Part shown: positions 16,491 to 25,851 of the stretch, in pieces
How the letters are laid out: each line of letters starts with the position of its first letter
Position numbering within the stretch: position 1 is the stretch's first letter
Assembly: GCA_016866235.1 (NCBI GenBank)
Contig: VGMW01000001.1
Location: forward strand, 675,731-739,730
Length of the DNA: 64,000 nucleotides
Origin: Bacteroidota bacterium
Lineage (GTDB): Bacteria > Bacteroidota > Bacteroidia > Cytophagales > Cyclobacteriaceae
Reading direction: 5' to 3'
Position numbers and translations under genes: made by a program
The notes under the pieces: model-generated
The model's input: only the letters and a program-made list of their open reading frames with translations
Database searches by the model: none
Told to the model about the DNA's origin: nothing

Positions 16491-18899
16491 ATGAAAAAAG
16501 TAATCAACCCCGTCACCCGTCCTGGAAAACTCAAAAAGTATTCAATCACTCCAAACGGTATAATCGGAGATTCCGAAAACGCCCGACTCTCAGTTACTTT
16601 CCTTACCAAACAAATCGTTCAGGTAAAGTTCCTGAGGAGTGCTGACCGGGATCTTCCATCCTATGCTGTAACGGCAGCAATACAGTCGGTCAAGCTGAAA
16701 ATTTCCGAGCAAAAAAATTTGATTAAAATATCCAATGTCGGATTCAATGTTTTAGTCGACCGTTCAGAGTCCTCCATCTCTTTCCAGACCATCAATGGTA
16801 AAACCATCAACCAGGATGAAAAGGGTTTAGGTACTACCTGGAATGGCGAGCAGGTTACAACCTACAAGAAGTTAATGGAAGGGGAACGGTTTATTGGTCT
16901 TGGTGAGAAAGTTGGTCCACTTGATCGCAGGGGTAAAGGATATGTGAATTGGAATACCGATGCCTTTGCCTACCATAGCGGCACCGACCCGATCTACGCA
17001 TCGATTCCATTTTACATTGGAATTCACAACGGCCTTCAGTATGGAATCTTCTTCGATAACAGCGCCAAGTCTTATTTCAATTTTGGCGCCAGCAACAACC
17101 GGACTTCAGCTTTTTATGCTGATACCGGTACCATGAATTATTATTTCATCTACGGCAAAACGGTTCGTGAAATTATTCAGGCCTACTCCTGGTTAACCGG
17201 AAATATGCCGCTTCCACCTCTTTGGAGCCTTGGTTTTCAGCAGTGCCGGTATAGCTATTACCCCGAATCAGAAGTTCGCGGCATTGCTAGAAACTTCAGG
17301 GAAAGAAACATTCCGGCAGACGCCATTGTGCTCGACATTCACTACATGGACGCATACAAGATTTTCACCTGGCATCCTAAACATTTTCCTGATCCTAAAA
17401 ATTTGATTTCTGATTTGAAGGACGATGGATTCCATGTGGTGGTGATGTGTGATCCAGGCATTAAAACTGAAAAGGGTTACAAGCCTTACGATGAGGGTAG
17501 AAAACAAGATTTGTTTTTGAAATACCCTGACGGAGAAGCCTACACTGGACAGGTTTGGCCAGGCTGGTGCCACTTCCCGGATTTCACAAACCCAAAAACC
17601 AGAGAGGTTTGGACCGGATGGATGAAGTCATATGCAGATGTGGGCGTTGAGGGTTACTGGAATGATATGAATGAATTTTCATCCTGGGGACAGATGATGC
17701 CTGAAAACATTGTTTTTGATTTCGAGGGACAAAAAGCCACCGCCCGTCAAGGTCGGAATGTGTACGGAATCCAAATGGCGAAAAGTACATTCGAGGCTGC
17801 CAAAAAAAATCTAAAAGGAAACAGGCCCTTTAACTTGACCCGGTCCGGCTATGCGGGTATTCAACGATATGCTGCACTTTGGACCGGTGACAATGTTTCA
17901 TATGATGAACACATGATGCTTGGTGTGCGACTGGTGAACAGTCTTGGCATCAGCGGCGTTGCATTTTCCTGTTATGATATTGGTGGATTTGTCGGCGATG
18001 CATCGCCCCGTTTATTTGCGCGTTGGATTTCCATTGGGGCATTCTCACCTTTCTTCCGGGTGCACTCTATGATCAATTCACGGGACAGCGAGCCATGGTC
18101 TTACGGAGAGGAAGTTGAAATTATATCACGCAATTATATCCGTCTGCGTTACCAATTGATGCCCTACATCTATTCTCTCTTCAGAGAGGCCTCGATTTCA
18201 GGAATGCCTGTTCAACGATCGCTGGCCATTGAGTATCCACACCGTGAAGAGGTTTATTCCGGATTGTTTGAGCATCAATACCTCTTTGGTCCGAATTTTC
18301 TGGTCGCCCCATGTGAAAGTCAAAAGGTTATCATCAAAGTATTCCTGCCACCGGGTGGTTGGTATGCCTTCAACGATGGAAAATATTTTCAAGGAGATCA
18401 AATCATAAGTGTTGATAGCCCTGTCCACAAGCTCCCGGTATTTGTTAGAGCCGGTGCAGTGGTGCCGACTCAGGACACCATTATGCATACAGGTGAAAAG
18501 TCAGATGTCGTGCACCTGCATGTTTATAAAGGAAAAGATGGAGAGTCGTTTGAATGGTACATGGACGATGGCAAGACCTATGCTTATGAAAAAGGTGAAA
18601 GTTGCATTCGTTTGATCCGTTACGATGGTGCAACCGGGAAATTGGTAATCGAGGCACAACAAGGCAACTATCGTCCTTCCTTCCGTCGGATGAACTTTGT
18701 GTTTCATGGTTTTTCCTCAAAAATCACAGTGACCCATGGTGGTAAGAAGGTAAAACTTAAATCCGGGGAGCATTCCTTTTTCCTTCCAATGGAAAAGTTT
18801 GATCCGCTGGGCGATGCCCCCGACGTTGGCTCTGAAAAGGTGCACCATTTCGCAATGCCCTACAATGCTGGTCAAGTAATCCTCGCACTGAAAGACTAA
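16491..18899 (+). CDS. Glycoside hydrolase family 31 (alpha-glucosidase-like), cytoplasmic
   Basis: 802 residues with the GH31 layout: N-terminal mutarotase-like beta domain, (beta/alpha)8 barrel, C-terminal beta domains. The nucleophile is Asp392 in GYWNDMNEFS and the acid/base is Asp467 in LWTGDN. Other family motifs are present (GFQQCRYSYY, FFRVHS). GH31 enzymes hydrolyse alpha-glucosides or related alpha-xylosides by a retaining mechanism. No signal peptide is seen (MKKVINPVTRPGKLKKYS), so the enzyme should act in the cytoplasm on imported oligosaccharide. That fits the symporter gene just downstream. Exact specificity (alpha-glucosidase, alpha-xylosidase) cannot be fixed from sequence alone. 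Confidence 0.93.
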   Translation: MKKVINPVTRPGKLKKYSITPNGIIGDSENARLSVTFLTKQIVQVKFLRSADRDLPSYAVTAAIQSVKLKISEQKNLIKISNVGFNVLVDRSESSISFQTINGKTINQDEKGLGTTWNGEQVTTYKKLMEGERFIGLGEKVGPLDRRGKGYVNWNTDAFAYHSGTDPIYASIPFYIGIHNGLQYGIFFDNSAKSYFNFGASNNRTSAFYADTGTMNYYFIYGKTVREIIQAYSWLTGNMPLPPLWSLGFQQCRYSYYPESEVRGIARNFRERNIPADAIVLDIHYMDAYKIFTWHPKHFPDPKNLISDLKDDGFHVVVMCDPGIKTEKGYKPYDEGRKQDLFLKYPDGEAYTGQVWPGWCHFPDFTNPKTREVWTGWMKSYADVGVEGYWNDMNEFSSWGQMMPENIVFDFEGQKATARQGRNVYGIQMAKSTFEAAKKNLKGNRPFNLTRSGYAGIQRYAALWTGDNVSYDEHMMLGVRLVNSLGISGVAFSCYDIGGFVGDASPRLFARWISIGAFSPFFRVHSMINSRDSEPWSYGEEVEIISRNYIRLRYQLMPYIYSLFREASISGMPVQRSLAIEYPHREEVYSGLFEHQYLFGPNFLVAPCESQKVIIKVFLPPGGWYAFNDGKYFQGDQIISVDSPVHKLPVFVRAGAVVPTQDTIMHTGEKSDVVHLHVYKGKDGESFEWYMDDGKTYAYEKGESCIRLIRYDGATGKLVIEAQQGNYRPSFRRMNFVFHGFSSKITVTHGGKKVKLKSGEHSFFLPMEKFDPLGDAPDVGSEKVHHFAMPYNAGQVILALKD

Positions 18900-18904
18900 A
18901 ACTT

Positions 18905-18931
18905 GCCTCAGTTTTGAGGCCCATTTGTTTT
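18905..18931 (+). terminator. Weak hairpin between GH31 and symporter genes
   Basis: A perfect 6-bp stem, GCCTCA-GTTT-TGAGGC (18905-18920), begins five bases after the GH31 stop and is followed by a broken T run (ATTTGTTTTT). It may be a leaky terminator or an mRNA-processing/stability element that sets different levels for the two genes. Confidence 0.4.
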
Positions 18932-18980
18932 TGCATTCAAAGGGTTGTTCTATTTTTCAGGGAACATTAAACCGGCACCC

Positions 18981-20297
18981 ATGAGTAACAACAAACCTGG
19001 CTTCTTGCAAATCTGGAACATGAGTGTCGGATTCCTCGGCATTCAGTTTGGATGGTCGCTCCAGATGTCCAATATGAGCCCCATCTACGAGTACCTCCAT
19101 GCAAAGCCTGAGGAGATCCCGCTTTTGTTTCTTGCGGCACCCCTAACGGGCCTGATTGTTCAGCCCATTGTTGGATACATCAGTGACCGGACCTGGCACC
19201 CCGTTTATGGTCGGCGTAGACCCTATTTTATGATCGGTGCTTTGCTGAGCACTGTTTGTCTTTTGTTCATGCCCAATGTAACGGAGCTATGGATGGCGGC
19301 TGGACTATTGTGGATCCTGGATTCCAGCATTAATATTTCGATGGAGCCCTTTAGGGCATTTGTCGCTGATCAATTGCCAGAGGAGAGCCGAACCAAGGGA
19401 TTTGCCATGCAAAGTTTTATGATTGGAATTGGCGCCTCGGTTGCTTCAGCATTGCCTTGGATTTTACGACATGGGTTTGGCATCACCGGGGGCACCAGCT
19501 CCAGTGGAATTCCCAATACGGTAGTGTATTCATTCTACTGCGGAGCATTCGCTTTTTTGGCGGCAGTGAGTTATACAGTGTTTACTACGCGGGAGACTCC
19601 ACCCGCAGACGCCGAGGCGTTTCAAAATAAAAACCGCGCTTCCCGAGGCATCTTAGATGGGTTGCGTGAAATTCTATCCAACATCTCAACCATGCCATCC
19701 ACCATGCGGCAGTTGGCCCTGGTGCAGTTCTTCACCTGGCCTGGATTGTTTTTGATGTGGTTTTATTATTCGCCGGCCGTAGCCAGAAATATCTTTGGCG
19801 CCACCAGTGAACAGGATCCACTCTATCTGACCGGAATAGAACATGCCGGACTCACCCTGTCATTTTATAACATCGTCACCTTTTTATTTGCCTTTCTGCT
19901 TCCGCCACTGGCAGAAAAAATTGGGCGTAAAATGACACACATGATTTGTTTATCAGCCGGTGCGGCAGGGTTGATATCCGTGGCATTTATTTCTGATCCA
20001 AATATGCTCTTTGTGAGTATGACGGGTGTTGGTATCGCGTGGGCCAGTATTCTTTCCATGCCCTACGTGATGTTGAGTGGTTCCATTCCCCAAGAGAAAA
20101 TGGGTGTGTATATGGGTATATTCAATTTTTTTATTGTGTTGCCTGAAATCATTGCATCACTTTGTTTCGGATGGATCATGTCGGATCTTCTTGACAACGA
20201 CCGACTCACTGCCGTCATGATAGGCGGGGTGCTCATGTTTTTGGCTGGACTATTGACCCTGCGGGTAAAAGAAGCGGGATCATCCACTAATTCATAA
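18981..20297 (+). CDS. MFS sugar symporter, SLC45/GPH-like
   Basis: 438 residues and about 12 hydrophobic segments. The loop DRTWHPVYGRRRPY between helices 2 and 3 matches the D-R-x5-G-R-R-R-P signature of the SLC45/GPH sucrose and maltose transporters. ATG at 18981 (MSNNKPGFLQIW) is preferred over an in-frame TTG at 18945, because the extra residues would precede the conserved N-terminus. The likely role is proton-linked uptake of a di- or oligosaccharide across the inner membrane, delivering substrate to the cytoplasmic GH31 enzyme encoded 81 bases upstream. It completes an import path: SusCD, periplasm, symporter, GH31. Confidence 0.88.
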   Translation: MSNNKPGFLQIWNMSVGFLGIQFGWSLQMSNMSPIYEYLHAKPEEIPLLFLAAPLTGLIVQPIVGYISDRTWHPVYGRRRPYFMIGALLSTVCLLFMPNVTELWMAAGLLWILDSSINISMEPFRAFVADQLPEESRTKGFAMQSFMIGIGASVASALPWILRHGFGITGGTSSSGIPNTVVYSFYCGAFAFLAAVSYTVFTTRETPPADAEAFQNKNRASRGILDGLREILSNISTMPSTMRQLALVQFFTWPGLFLMWFYYSPAVARNIFGATSEQDPLYLTGIEHAGLTLSFYNIVTFLFAFLLPPLAEKIGRKMTHMICLSAGAAGLISVAFISDPNMLFVSMTGVGIAWASILSMPYVMLSGSIPQEKMGVYMGIFNFFIVLPEIIASLCFGWIMSDLLDNDRLTAVMIGGVLMFLAGLLTLRVKEAGSSTNS

Positions 20298-20362
20298 TTT
20301 CCAAAAAACTTTATTCTGATTTTCACGTAGGTGTGAACCACTGACTTTCAAACAAATGCATC

Positions 20363-20980
20363 ATGAATAAACCTTCTATAGTTTTAATTTTAACCCTCTG
20401 CTGTATGAATTTTTCAGAAGCCCAAAAGACCGGATCGAATACTCAGAATTTAGAAACTGCCACACTTGGATCTGGTTGCTTCTGGTGCACGGAGGCAGTC
20501 TACTTAAGTGTAAAAGGCGTCAGGGAAGTGGCATCAGGTTATTGTGGCGGAAAGGTTAAGAATCCAACTTACCGCGAGGTTTGTTCGGGTTTGACGGGGC
20601 ATGCTGAGGTGATTCAATTGAAGTTTGATCCTGCAGTGATTTCATACAGTGAAATCCTGGAGATTTTTTGGAATACGCATGATCCTACCACCTTAAACAA
20701 GCAAGGTGCAGACGAAGGAACCCAATATCGCTCCGTTGTTTTCTACCATTCCGAGGAACAGCGAAAGACGGCCGAGGCCTACAAACAGCAATTGGATAAA
20801 TCGGGGGTATTTAAAAACCGGATTGTAACGGAGATCTCCCCAGTTGAAACCTTTTATAAGGCTGAAGATTATCACCAGAATTATTACGCATTAAACCCAG
20901 GACAAGGGTATTGTCAATACGTAATACGGCCTAAAGTAGAAAAGTTCAGAAAGCAGTTTGCGGCTAAACTGAAGCCCTGA
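20363..20980 (+). CDS. msrA: Peptide-methionine (S)-S-oxide reductase, exported
   Basis: 205 residues. The active-site motif GCFWC is at 38-42, with Cys39 the catalytic residue. Further MsrA motifs follow (SGYCGGKVKNPTYREVCSGLTGHAEV, in two parts, and EDYHQNYY). The C-terminus has GYCQYVI, with a possible resolving Cys. It reduces methionine-S-sulfoxide in proteins. A signal peptide (about 1-20, ending SEAQ) suggests a periplasmic or surface enzyme; it could repair exported proteins. It is convergent with the RNase Y gene, with 14 bases between the stops. No msrB is seen nearby. Confidence 0.95.
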   Translation: MNKPSIVLILTLCCMNFSEAQKTGSNTQNLETATLGSGCFWCTEAVYLSVKGVREVASGYCGGKVKNPTYREVCSGLTGHAEVIQLKFDPAVISYSEILEIFWNTHDPTTLNKQGADEGTQYRSVVFYHSEEQRKTAEAYKQQLDKSGVFKNRIVTEISPVETFYKAEDYHQNYYALNPGQGYCQYVIRPKVEKFRKQFAAKLKP

Positions 20981-20994
20981 CTTACATCTTCAGG

Positions 20995-22560
20995 TTATTT
21001 TGCGTAAGCCACGCTCCGCATTTCGCGGATAACGGTGACTTTTATTTGACCGGGGTATTGCATATCCCTTTCAATTTTCTGGGAGATGTCAAAGCTTAGC
21101 TGTCCAGCCCGATCGTCGGTCACCTTTTCAGCATCCACAATTACACGCAGTTCCCGTCCGGCCTGAATGGCGTAGCATTTTTCAACCCCCTGGAAACTCA
21201 TTCCAACACCTTCAAGATCCCTGAGCCTTTTAATGTACTGCTCCATGACCTCCCTGCGGGCGCCTGGCCTTGCACCGCTGATGGCATCACAAGCCTGAAC
21301 GATAGGGGAGAGAACGCTGGTCATTTCAATTTCATCGTGGTGAGCGCCGATGGCATTACAAACCACCGGATGCTCCTTGTATTTCAGTGCAAGTTCCATC
21401 CCAACAATGGCGTGTGGTTTCTCCAATTCCTCTGGCCATACTTTACCTATGTCGTGCAGCAGGCCTGCCCGCTTCGCTTGCTTTACGTTGAGTCCAAGTT
21501 CGGCAGCCATAATCGAGCAGAGGTTTGCTACCTCTCTGGAATGCTGAAGCAGATTTTGGCCATAGCTGGAGCGGTAGCGCATTCTTCCAACCATACGAAT
21601 AAGTTCGGGGTGCAAACCATGGATGCCAAGATCAATGACCGTACGCTCACCAATTTCAACTATCTCATCCTCGATATTTTTGGAGGTCTTTGCAACAATT
21701 TCCTCAATTCTGGCTGGGTGGATTCTTCCGTCCTGAACCAAACGGTGAAGAGATAGCCTGGCGATCTCGCGCCGCACAGGATCGAAACCGGAAATAATGA
21801 TGGCCTCGGGTGTGTCATCAACAATAATTTCAACGCCCGTTGCTGCTTCAAGTGCACGGATGTTTCTTCCTTCGCGGCCAATAATTTTACCTTTCACATC
21901 ATCGCTTTCGATGTTGAAAATGGAAACACAGTTTTCAACGGCATGTTCGGTAGCGGTCCGTTGTATGGTCTCGATCACGATTTTTTTCGCCTCTTTGGTG
22001 GCGCTGATCTTCGCCTGCTCCATAATGTCTTTGATATAGGAGCTTGCCTTGGTTTGAGCCTCCTCTTTTAAAGACTCCACCATTTGTTCTTTGGCTTGTT
22101 CGGCTGTGAGCTTTGAGATGTTTTCGAGGATTTGAACCTTTTGTTGGTTGAAACGGTCAAGTTCCTCCTTCCTCTTTTTTACATGATCCATCTGAACGGC
22201 CAGATCTTTTTTGTCTTCTTCCAGGTCAGATTCCTTGCGTTTGATTTGTTCGAGTTCCTTAGAGAGCTGCGCCTCCCGTTGTTTGATTTTCTGCTCGTTG
22301 CCGATGATTTGATTTTTACGGCGGTTGGCCTCCTCTTCAAATTCCTGTTTCATCTTCAGGAACTTTTCCTTGGCTTCAAGGATGCGGTCCTTTTTAATGT
22401 TTTCTCCCTGGATTTCCGCTTCGCGAATAATCAGCTTAGCCTTTTCCTGATTGGTATGAAGGTTCTTAGATGTTTTTCTTTTATAAGTGATGACACCGGC
22501 GGTGATACCGAGCACTAGGCTTAGGACAGAGGCTGCCGGAATTAAAAAAATGGGTTCCAT
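20995..22560 (-). CDS. rny: Ribonuclease Y
   Basis: 521 residues from ATG at 22560; an in-frame GTG at 22587 would add nine residues before the membrane segment and is less likely. Order: N-terminal transmembrane helix (about 1-24), a long coiled coil rich in Lys and Glu (about 30-190), a KH domain ([18 protein letters not shown]), an HD domain (LLHDIGK, with the metal-binding His-Asp pair), and the family C-terminus ([18 protein letters not shown]). RNase Y is a membrane-bound endoribonuclease that starts mRNA decay. It is the last gene of a minus-strand set with the coiled-coil protein and zapA. Confidence 0.97.
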   Translation of the reverse strand: MEPIFLIPAASVLSLVLGITAGVITYKRKTSKNLHTNQEKAKLIIREAEIQGENIKKDRILEAKEKFLKMKQEFEEEANRRKNQIIGNEQKIKQREAQLSKELEQIKRKESDLEEDKKDLAVQMDHVKKRKEELDRFNQQKVQILENISKLTAEQAKEQMVESLKEEAQTKASSYIKDIMEQAKISATKEAKKIVIETIQRTATEHAVENCVSIFNIESDDVKGKIIGREGRNIRALEAATGVEIIVDDTPEAIIISGFDPVRREIARLSLHRLVQDGRIHPARIEEIVAKTSKNIEDEIVEIGERTVIDLGIHGLHPELIRMVGRMRYRSSYGQNLLQHSREVANLCSIMAAELGLNVKQAKRAGLLHDIGKVWPEELEKPHAIVGMELALKYKEHPVVCNAIGAHHDEIEMTSVLSPIVQACDAISGARPGARREVMEQYIKRLRDLEGVGMSFQGVEKCYAIQAGRELRVIVDAEKVTDDRAGQLSFDISQKIERDMQYPGQIKVTVIREMRSVAYAK

Positions 22561-22622
22561 TTTGGGGTGTTTATAGTTTATGCACACCCCCGGTAGAATG
22601 GATGAATGGAATCGAAAAGCCG

Positions 22623-22910
22623 TCAGCTCAGCGCCTGAGCAACGAGGTTGTTAAGATGATTGATTTTTTCCGATACACTCTGATCGACTCCCTGGCGGGA
22701 TTCTTCATGTTGTATTTTCTGGACCGTACTGTCAAAGGCCACCATAGCCAAAAGATCCTGATGATCTTCGAGCCCGTATTGTTCACGATATAACTTCAGC
22801 TTTTCGTTAATCCATTTTCCTGCAGCCCGAACGCGCTCCTCTTCATCCTTGCGGACTTTCATCGGGTATTCCCTGTCGGCAATCCTGATTTTTATTGAGA
22901 GCTCTTCCAT
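22623..22910 (-). CDS. zapA: Cell division protein ZapA
   Basis: 95 residues. The N-terminal ZapA head ([16 protein letters not shown]) is followed by [18 protein letters not shown] and the conserved [14 protein letters not shown] helix, then a coiled-coil tail. ZapA bundles FtsZ protofilaments at the division site. It lies 19 bases after the stop of a small coiled-coil gene and 62 bases before the RNase Y start, all on the same strand, so one transcript is likely. Confidence 0.92.
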   Translation of the reverse strand: MEELSIKIRIADREYPMKVRKDEEERVRAAGKWINEKLKLYREQYGLEDHQDLLAMVAFDSTVQKIQHEESRQGVDQSVSEKINHLNNLVAQALS

Positions 22911-22929
22911 GGCTGAATCGTGCTTCTGA

Positions 22930-23226
22930 CTATTGACTTAAATGCGCTATACATTTATCGATCTCGCGGATATAATCATCCACTTTCCTTTTCAATTCCG
23001 TTACATCACCGTCTTCCGGGTGTATACGATCCGCAATTTTAGTGAATTTGATCTGATTTTTAAAACCCTCCAGCTGCTGGTCCCTGTTTTGGAGGCCTTG
23101 CTTAAGCATCTGGTTTTCATTTGTTAAGCTTTTTACTTCCTCCCTGAGATTCTTATGCTCGTTCAGCAACATTAAAATTTTGCGTTCAAGTCTGCTCAAA
23201 TTGGATCTCAGTAAATCTTGACTCAT
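22930..23226 (-). CDS. Small coiled-coil protein upstream of zapA
   Basis: 98 residues from ATG at 23226 (MSQDLLRSNLSRLERKI); an in-frame TTG at 23265 is less likely. Residues 7-62 show heptad patterns (LERKILMLLNEHKNLREEV, LTNENQMLKQGL), so it should be an elongated dimer. The C-terminal part (VTELKRKVDDYIREIDKCI) is another short helix. No family can be assigned with certainty. The position directly before zapA, and its size, suggest a ZapB-like divisome partner; this is inference from context. Confidence 0.8.
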   Translation of the reverse strand: MSQDLLRSNLSRLERKILMLLNEHKNLREEVKSLTNENQMLKQGLQNRDQQLEGFKNQIKFTKIADRIHPEDGDVTELKRKVDDYIREIDKCIAHLSQ

Positions 23227-23339
23227 GCTTTGGGTAATTTCTGTTCCTGTATTTCTAAATATCAATTCTTTATGATTTCCGGCGCATTTGAGCTCTTTTC
23301 TGCCCTTCAGCGGTCATGAAATCATGTGATCAAAGTAAA

Positions 23340-25778
23340 CTATTTTCTGATCACCGCGCCAAGCTTTTGTTCAAAAGTGTGCATCAATTTTTCCATGACC
23401 CCATCAATCTGACTTTCAGTCAGGGTTTTTTCATCATCCTGCAACACAAACGATAAAGCGTATGCCTTTTTGCCCTCCGGTAGGTTCTTTCCTTCATAAA
23501 CATCAAAAACTCCAACCTGCGTGATCAGGCTTTTCTCCGTTTCCTGAATAAGATCCTGGATTTGTTTGAAATTAACCTGTTTGTCGATAACCAGGGAAAG
23601 ATCACGTCTCACCTTGGGAAACTTAGGTACCTCTTTGACAGAAAACGAGGGCCTAATTCCTTCTGTAAGCAGCTCCAGATCAAGTTCAGCAAACCACACC
23701 GGTTGTTTAATGCCGAAGTTTTTCAACACCGCAGACTTAACGGAGCCCAACTGTCCCAAAAGCTTTTTACCACGAATGAGTTTGACACCAAACTGAAGAC
23801 AGGGATGAACTGCTGTTTCATCCTTGTAACCATTGCAATTGGTTTTTATCTGCAACGATTTAACCGCTGAAATCAGGTCATGGAAAGTTGAACTCCTCGC
23901 TTGCTCCTGCCAGGATTCCGGTGATGAAAGCCCGGTAATGAACAATGCAATTTTCTCAGACTCCCCATAAGCCTGTTGTCCTTTCAATTCCTGTAGATCA
24001 GATTTCCAATAAACCTTTCCGATTTCAAAAAGTTTCAGGTTTTCTTCCTTGCGGTTGATGTTATAGGCAAGTACTTCCAGTCCTGTGAACAACAAGGTTT
24101 GACGCAGCGCACCTTGTTCTTCGCTTAATTTATTCAGGATGGTCACCTGAGCACCACCTTCCATTGAAAAGCCGTTTGCGGCGTTATAATGTTCTGAAGA
24201 AAGGGAATTGGTGAGTATTTCCTGGTATCCTTTACCCGAAAGCATTTCACTGATGCTTTTCTTGAGCTTATTCAGATCCCTTTCAGGAAATTCGGCGAGA
24301 TAGCTTGCACCAGCATGTTCACGCAGCGCTATGGAGTTGAAACCATAGATTCTTAAAACCTCTTCAGCGATGTCGGCCTCCTGCATTACATCCACGCGAT
24401 AGGGCGGAACAGAAACCATAAACGCATCACCAGCGACGTTGGAAACCTCTATGTCTAAGTTTTTAAGAATAGGGAAGGTGGTGTCAGTTGAAAGATTTGC
24501 ACCAATCAGGTCATTTATCCTGCTGTGGCTAACCTTAAAAATTCGGTTGGTTATGGGTTGAGGATAAATATCCCATGCCCTTGAACTCACTTTTGCCCCT
24601 GCCACCTCAGTTAATAAACCGACAGCAAACTCCAGCGCAAATAAGGTCAGGTTAGGGTCGGTACCGCGTGCAAATCGGAAAGATGCGTCGGTGGACAGTT
24701 GATGGTGCTGACTGGTTTTTCGAATGAAGGTCGGAGCGAAACAGGCGCTTTCAAGAAATACCCTGGTGGTGTTGTCATTAATTCCAGAATTTGCTCCGCC
24801 AAAAACTCCGGCAATGCACATTCCACCCTTGTCATCACAAATCATTAAATCGCTTGACTTTAATTTTCTTTCTTTTCCGTCAAGTGTAACGAATGGTGTG
24901 CCCTCTTCCAGGGTTTTTATAACCACTTTTTTCCCTCTAATTTTTTCGGCATCAAAGGCATGAAGTGGCTGACCTAAACCATGGCATACATAGTTGGTCA
25001 CATCCACCACATTATTGATGGGGTTTAGCCCGATGGCTTTGAGTCTGTTTTTAAGCCAGTCAGGGGATTCGGTAACCGTGATGTTTTCTAATAAAATTCC
25101 GCTGTATCGAATGCATCCATCTGGATTTTCAATTTCAACCGAGAATTCCTTTTGATTATTTTCTACGGTCTGCTTGCTTCCTGCAGGCAGATTTACTGGT
25201 CTATTCAATAAGGCTTTCAAATCCCTGGATACCCCGAGATGAGATGCAGCGTCAGCCCGGTTGGGCGTAAGGCCTATTTCAAATAGGTGGTCCTGATAAA
25301 GTTGAAAATATTCAGATGCCGGTGTTCCATCGGGCAAGTCGGTTTTCAGGATTATAATTCCATCATGGGAAGGCCCAAGTCCCAATTCATCTTCAGCGCA
25401 AATCATACCCTCGCTGACCTCTCCTCTGATTTTTGTTGACTTAAGCGTAATGGTGGTCCCTCCGAAGGTGTGGAGCGTGGTTCCAACCAATGCAACCGCT
25501 ACACGTTGACCAGCGGCTACATTCGGTGCTCCACACACAATTTTCAATGGTTCTGCAGTGCCTGTCGTAACCGTTGTTAAGTGGAGCTTGTCAGCATTGG
25601 GATGCTTTTCGCAGGTGCGTACTGTTCCTATGACAACACCGGAAAGTCCTCCTTTCACGGTTTCGTATTGTTCAACAGATTCAACTTCCAGCCCTGAACC
25701 GGTTAGAAGTGCAGCGATTTCCTCCGGAGATTCCGTCAGTTCAATAAAATCTTTCAGCCACTGGTAGGAAATTTTCAT
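23340..25778 (-). CDS. pheT: Phenylalanine--tRNA ligase beta subunit
   Basis: 812 residues, full length for the bacterial form. Order: N-terminal MKISYQWLKDF; OB-fold tRNA-binding domain (about 40-155, KHPNADKLHLTTV, IVCGAPNVAAGQ); B3/B4 editing region (GIRYSG-like, GLGQPLHAFDAEKI); B5 (about 405-480); the catalytic-like core; and a C-terminal anticodon-binding ferredoxin fold (VPKFPKVRRDLSLVID). With PheS it charges tRNA-Phe; pheS is not in the window. Upstream at 25809-25816 the minus strand carries TATTTTTG, a good -7 element, although I see no clear -33 partner. Confidence 0.97.
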   Translation of the reverse strand: MKISYQWLKDFIELTESPEEIAALLTGSGLEVESVEQYETVKGGLSGVVIGTVRTCEKHPNADKLHLTTVTTGTAEPLKIVCGAPNVAAGQRVAVALVGTTLHTFGGTTITLKSTKIRGEVSEGMICAEDELGLGPSHDGIIILKTDLPDGTPASEYFQLYQDHLFEIGLTPNRADAASHLGVSRDLKALLNRPVNLPAGSKQTVENNQKEFSVEIENPDGCIRYSGILLENITVTESPDWLKNRLKAIGLNPINNVVDVTNYVCHGLGQPLHAFDAEKIRGKKVVIKTLEEGTPFVTLDGKERKLKSSDLMICDDKGGMCIAGVFGGANSGINDNTTRVFLESACFAPTFIRKTSQHHQLSTDASFRFARGTDPNLTLFALEFAVGLLTEVAGAKVSSRAWDIYPQPITNRIFKVSHSRINDLIGANLSTDTTFPILKNLDIEVSNVAGDAFMVSVPPYRVDVMQEADIAEEVLRIYGFNSIALREHAGASYLAEFPERDLNKLKKSISEMLSGKGYQEILTNSLSSEHYNAANGFSMEGGAQVTILNKLSEEQGALRQTLLFTGLEVLAYNINRKEENLKLFEIGKVYWKSDLQELKGQQAYGESEKIALFITGLSSPESWQEQARSSTFHDLISAVKSLQIKTNCNGYKDETAVHPCLQFGVKLIRGKKLLGQLGSVKSAVLKNFGIKQPVWFAELDLELLTEGIRPSFSVKEVPKFPKVRRDLSLVIDKQVNFKQIQDLIQETEKSLITQVGVFDVYEGKNLPEGKKAYALSFVLQDDEKTLTESQIDGVMEKLMHTFEQKLGAVIRK

Positions 25779-25851
25779 GGACGCAGTTTAGGATTAAGGA
25801 ACAGCCGACAAAAATAAAGATTAATTCCAATGGGCAGAGGGAGCCCTGAGG

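Noticed and set aside
23331-23362. Possible promoter for the coiled-coil/zapA/rny set (TTG-21-TTACTTTG on the minus strand)
   Set aside because: The -7 element lacks the conserved A at its second position and the leader would be about 100 bases, so the support is too thin to list.
25809-25816. Promoter of pheT (TATTTTTG on the minus strand)
   Set aside because: The -7 element is a full match, but no TTG or TTTG lies at 19-21 bases, so I mention it only in the pheT entry.
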